64,000 bases of DNA from Atopsyche davidsoni. Its lineage: Eukaryota; Arthropoda; Insecta; Trichoptera; Hydrobiosidae. The position numbers were made by a program, and so were the translations under genes. Each line of letters opens with the position of its first letter. Position 1 is the first letter of the stretch. A model generated the notes under the pieces. It saw nothing but the letters and a program-made list of their open reading frames with translations, ran no database searches and was not told where the DNA came from. Shown here one piece after another: positions 60,745 through 64,000 of the stretch. The stretch spans positions 15,672,001 through 15,736,000 of the forward strand of contig JAILWY010000013.1 of the NCBI GenBank assembly GCA_022113835.1, written 5' to 3'.

Positions 60745-60815
60745 AAGACAAACATCCAAATAGTGATCTCAAGGTCATGAATCATCAGTCCAACCACCGA
60801 GCCAATAATCCAACC
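60745..60815 (-). mobile_element. Second tRNA-like SINE head, more decayed
   Basis: On the minus strand GGTTGGATTATTGGCTCGGT resembles the head at 59779, with box A TTGGCTCGGTGGTT at 60805-60792. Box B is not clear. Confidence 0.35.
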
Positions 60816-62403
60816 TTATTAATTGAATAAACAAAGCATATTGAAATAAATAAATAGACGATGTTTTTGTTTTAACAAAAAAAAGGTAAACAAGTTCGTT
60901 TACCTGGAAATTTTTCAAGTAAACAAACTAGGACTTTTGATATGTCGTTAGGTTGTACTCAGTGGCATGCCCGGTAATTGTACTTTGATGAGTCTTTTTG
61001 TGTTCAAATGGCGCATAATAGCCGCAATCTTCGAAGTTAATTTATGATGGTTGCCATAATTTGTAGAGGCATGTATCGGTCATCAGACTTTTACGATGCA
61101 TTTGAATGACGGAAGAGCTCGCATTGTCCTGGAAACAAATGTTAGCTTAGGTAAAGCTTTTTCAGCGCTTAATTTAAATAATATTTATTTTGATTTTAAA
61201 AAAATGTTTGTTGTTTTAACTTGACGATTTTGCCAATATGATTTTACCCGAATGGGTACAAATGAGATAGGTTTCGGTAATAATAATGATTTTTCACATG
61301 TAAGGTGCATTTTCTTTCACAAACGAAGCTTATCGCAGTCAGGATTCCAAGTAACTTCAGTTACACAACCTGTTCAACTTTCAAATGCACCATCGTCTAA
61401 AAGTACGGCATTTTTCTCGACACTCCACTTATACTATTGCAAGCTGGAAGCCGATACCTGCGTGAGAAGTCCGTTGCGAGACTCGCACAAAGGTTAGAAG
61501 CAGACAAATAAATTAGGATTACTGCGCCTTGCACATTCAAGTACTGGCCAATCCAGTCTTAAATTAATTATTATAAATTAATTTTGTTTCTAGAGGATAT
61601 GCAGACCTTTTCGAAATGTGGAAAATATCTTGAATTAATCACTGATATTAATAAAAAGTTTTTCGATATATTTTCAGCGAGTGAGTCGTGAAACTCGAAT
61701 TGAGTAGTTCAGGTAGTTACTCATGTGTTAGCGTCTGGTTGAACATTCTTAGGGCCAGTAACAGCTGAGCTCACTCCACGGACTCCGGGATTTCCCCGAT
61801 CCTGCACCCGAGGAGAGTATTTACTGCTGGAGTTGGAAGTCCACCCCGGCTGGTCCTCCGCGGCACCTGATTTATTGGACGGCTCCATCGTCAGGTGTGA
61901 AGAACATAACTCACCGCGGAATGCCTTTTGTTTGGGCTGCGCATTACCTTGCCTATAACCAGTATTGCCAGGCTATTGAATGTTTAATGTGACATAGACA
62001 AACAGCCTTACAACGTTGTCTGTGAGGCTTGCAATCTGTTTTACTGGCGGCACGCATGTCTATGCGATCTTTTGCTTACGTTTTTTTTTAGTGATTCGTA
62101 CCGTTCTATTTAAAAAACACACTTTGATATTTACTAACATACAAACCCCATTAATTATTTTTCATATTAAAGGTACACATAAAAACAACGCCATTTGATT
62201 ATCTTATTTTTAAAACTATATTAAAAATAAAATTACTAAATTAATACGTTTTGCGAAAATTCACATGTCATTTTCTATGGCATAGTTTATTTATGCAGAA
62301 CTACTTAAAGATTGCGAAGTATTCACTTTGTTATAAACAAGGCCGTTGTCATATTTATGTCTTATCACCTCTAAAAATATTTAATAAATTGATTTATAAG
62401 AAA

Positions 62404-62618
62404 ACTAATATGATTAGGCACATTAGTTCACACATAGAAGATGACTAAAGAAATTCTCAGAAAAATATCATCGTGATTTGTGTGGGATTTGAACCCACAT
62501 CCCCATTTCTTTAACTATCTTCTATGTGTGAACTAATGTGCCTAATCATATTAGTAATAATATAAACCTGTAATAGGTAATAAATACGCACTTGATTGAC
62601 GTTCTATCCAAAAAATAG
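62404..62618 (+). mobile_element. Palindromic tRNA-SINE, copy 3 (right arm deleted internally)
   Basis: Left arm 62404-62508 carries the inverted T-arm (GTGGGATTTGAACCCAC). The right side retains only the outer arm of about 50 bp (TTCTATGTGTGAACTAATGT... to CATATTAGT) and the common tail (CCTGTAATAGGTAATAAATA). The right tRNA-like half is missing, so the T-arm now lies in the loop of a shorter hairpin. No convincing target-site duplication is seen. Confidence 0.75.
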
Positions 62619-63641
62619 ACTTGAAAAAATAGTTTGAATTCAAGTGTGCTAAGTTGTAGAACCATGAAAAAATAACCTAAACTTATGAAACGTTAAGTAT
62701 GTAATCCCTGCGCTCGTATATACAAGAATTTCAATGCTACAGCTTACAGGTGATATTTCCTATTATATTCACTAATTAAGACTACGTGCGCAATATAATT
62801 AGTTAGTATAATTACGGCGGGATAAGGTTAACGACTGCGCAGAGCACCCCCTCTATTCCCAGCCCTGTGACAAATAGTATTACTTCAATTTCCACTTTCA
62901 CATCTGAAAATTACCAAACTATCCACCCAGTGTTTTGTTATAAAACAAAAATAGAAAGCCGTGTGGAAATTCATTAACTTAAATTCACGCTTTTTTTAAT
63001 GCTACGTTATACAATCGAACTAATAGAAAATTGCAACTTATCGAAAAAAGATTAGAAAATAACGGCGATTGTAATAGATTTCCTATTAATTATATAATGT
63101 CACAGTGACTAGGCAGACCTTTCGATTAATCGTCCGTGCTTCAGTGGTTCTTGGACATAAACACCGCAAGAGGCCAATCTCCTCCACTGAGTAACTGATA
63201 GAGACTGCCAATTAAATAATACTTAACAAATTAAAATAGCCTTAAACACTCCACTTACCAGAGCTTTAAAAGTTAACTAATTTTTTTGTAAAAATACATT
63301 GTTTTTAGTATATAGTTTTACTCCCTCGTAGTAGATGTGTCTATGAAAACAATGAAACTGAATATTTCAAATGTTTGTTTTATATGTGTGACTGCGATCT
63401 ATACGAGTCTAAGATTTTAATAAAAATATTCATTTATATATATTTTTAATTTTTAATAAATATTATAGACAATTCAATTTAAACAAAATGAAAATAATAA
63501 AATTAACATATTCTTGTCGATATATTTGTTTTAAAACGATTTTTTTTTGCAAAATCTTATTTTTCATCTAAAATATAATTACAACTTTCTGTATTGCTTA
63601 TTTTCGATAGCAGCTAGCAAGTTTTTGCTTCTTTTTTTTGA

Positions 63642-63648
<7 letters not shown>
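62619..63648. other. Non-coding stretch
   Basis: AT-rich. 62815-62870 is GC-richer. Nothing recognised. Confidence 0.35.
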
Positions 63649-63720
<72 letters not shown>

Positions 63721-63732
63721 ATATATATATAC
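63649..63732. repeat. Compound (TA)n(TG)n(TA)n microsatellite
   Basis: About 60 bp of uninterrupted TA, then GTGTGTGTGTG and a second TA tract. Confidence 0.97.
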
Positions 63733-64000
63733 GAACTTGTGATTTAAAATCGAAGAACAGTGGCGCTTCTCAGTGTGCGCAGATTAGCTGAAATCCACGG
63801 ATTTACCAGCAGGGGACCGGTGGGTGGGCCCACCGGTCCCACCACCCCATGGAACCACCCCTTCCCCGAGCCTGTGTCGTTTGTCTGTATTTCTGTGCTG
63901 CCCGAAACTATGCCCAGCTCTGTATAACTTTACAAGCTACTTAATTCAATCAAATTGATAAATTGAGCTCAATATTATAACTAAATAGTAAATATGAGAG
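63733..64000. other. GC-rich tail of window with perfect hairpin
   Basis: 63813-63840 is a perfect 12-bp hairpin: GGGACCGGTGGG, loop TGGG, CCCACCGGTCCC. It lies in a GC-rich interval (63755-63920) with CACCACCCC and CCACCCCTTCCCC. No open frame of note. Confidence 0.6.

Larger units (their letters stand above)
58231..62403. other. Long non-coding stretch
   Basis: 59309-59460 and 59925-59955 (short family S piece) are the only notable segments before the SINE heads described separately. 61730-61960 is a GC-rich block (CCACGGACTCCGGGATTTCC). No gene recognised; the short open frames show no family. Confidence 0.35.

Overview
The window looks like arthropod, most likely insect, nuclear DNA. It is AT-rich and essentially gene-free at the protein level. 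It carries a typical insect mobile-element load: BEL/Pao LTR retrotransposon, DD34D mariner, Tigger/pogo, hAT and piggyBac-type MITEs, Helitrons and tRNA-derived SINEs. There is no bacterial gene organisation. I cannot place the order or species from sequence alone.

No complete host gene is visible. Three plus-strand sites (4470/4471, 38017/38018, 47255/47256) have a pyrimidine tract plus CAG fused directly to GTAA, the architecture of recursive-splicing ratchet points. Two of them have a consensus GTAAGT donor 51-55 nt downstream. With the long gene deserts and scattered GC-richer blocks containing homeodomain-type TAATTA cores, this suggests the interior of a giant intron, or an intergenic regulatory desert, of a plus-strand developmental-type gene. 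That is inference. One candidate 53-codon first exon lies on the minus strand (38750-38908).

Layout. 1-17 kb: desert with two hAT elements of family A (3191-3637, 14295-14651), one of family C (11067-11306), SINE remnants and possible regulatory blocks. 17.2-19.8 kb: repeat cluster with a 117-bp minisatellite (8.4 copies), a four-copy ~114-bp array and a long palindromic tRNA-SINE. 22-34 kb: two hAT family B elements, a 319-bp tandem repeat, a small non-autonomous Helitron, a broken mariner and a Tigger MITE. 38-44 kb: ratchet site, candidate exon and an internally deleted Helitron with Rep and helicase fragments. 47.3-52 kb: third ratchet site, then a BEL/Pao element with nearly identical 425-bp LTRs, a gutted coding region and an internal 60-bp minisatellite, abutting a truncated Tigger MITE. 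52.8-64 kb: two more palindromic tRNA-SINEs, a TTAA-flanked piggyBac-type MITE, a TA-flanked Tc1-type MITE, SINE heads, possible regulatory blocks and a (TA)n tract.

The most unusual system is the palindromic tRNA-SINE family (19452, 52799, 62404). A tRNA-derived SINE is fused head-to-head to an inverted copy of itself, and the compound unit has itself been copied: the left breakpoint is shared by all three copies, and target-site duplications flank the whole unit in two.
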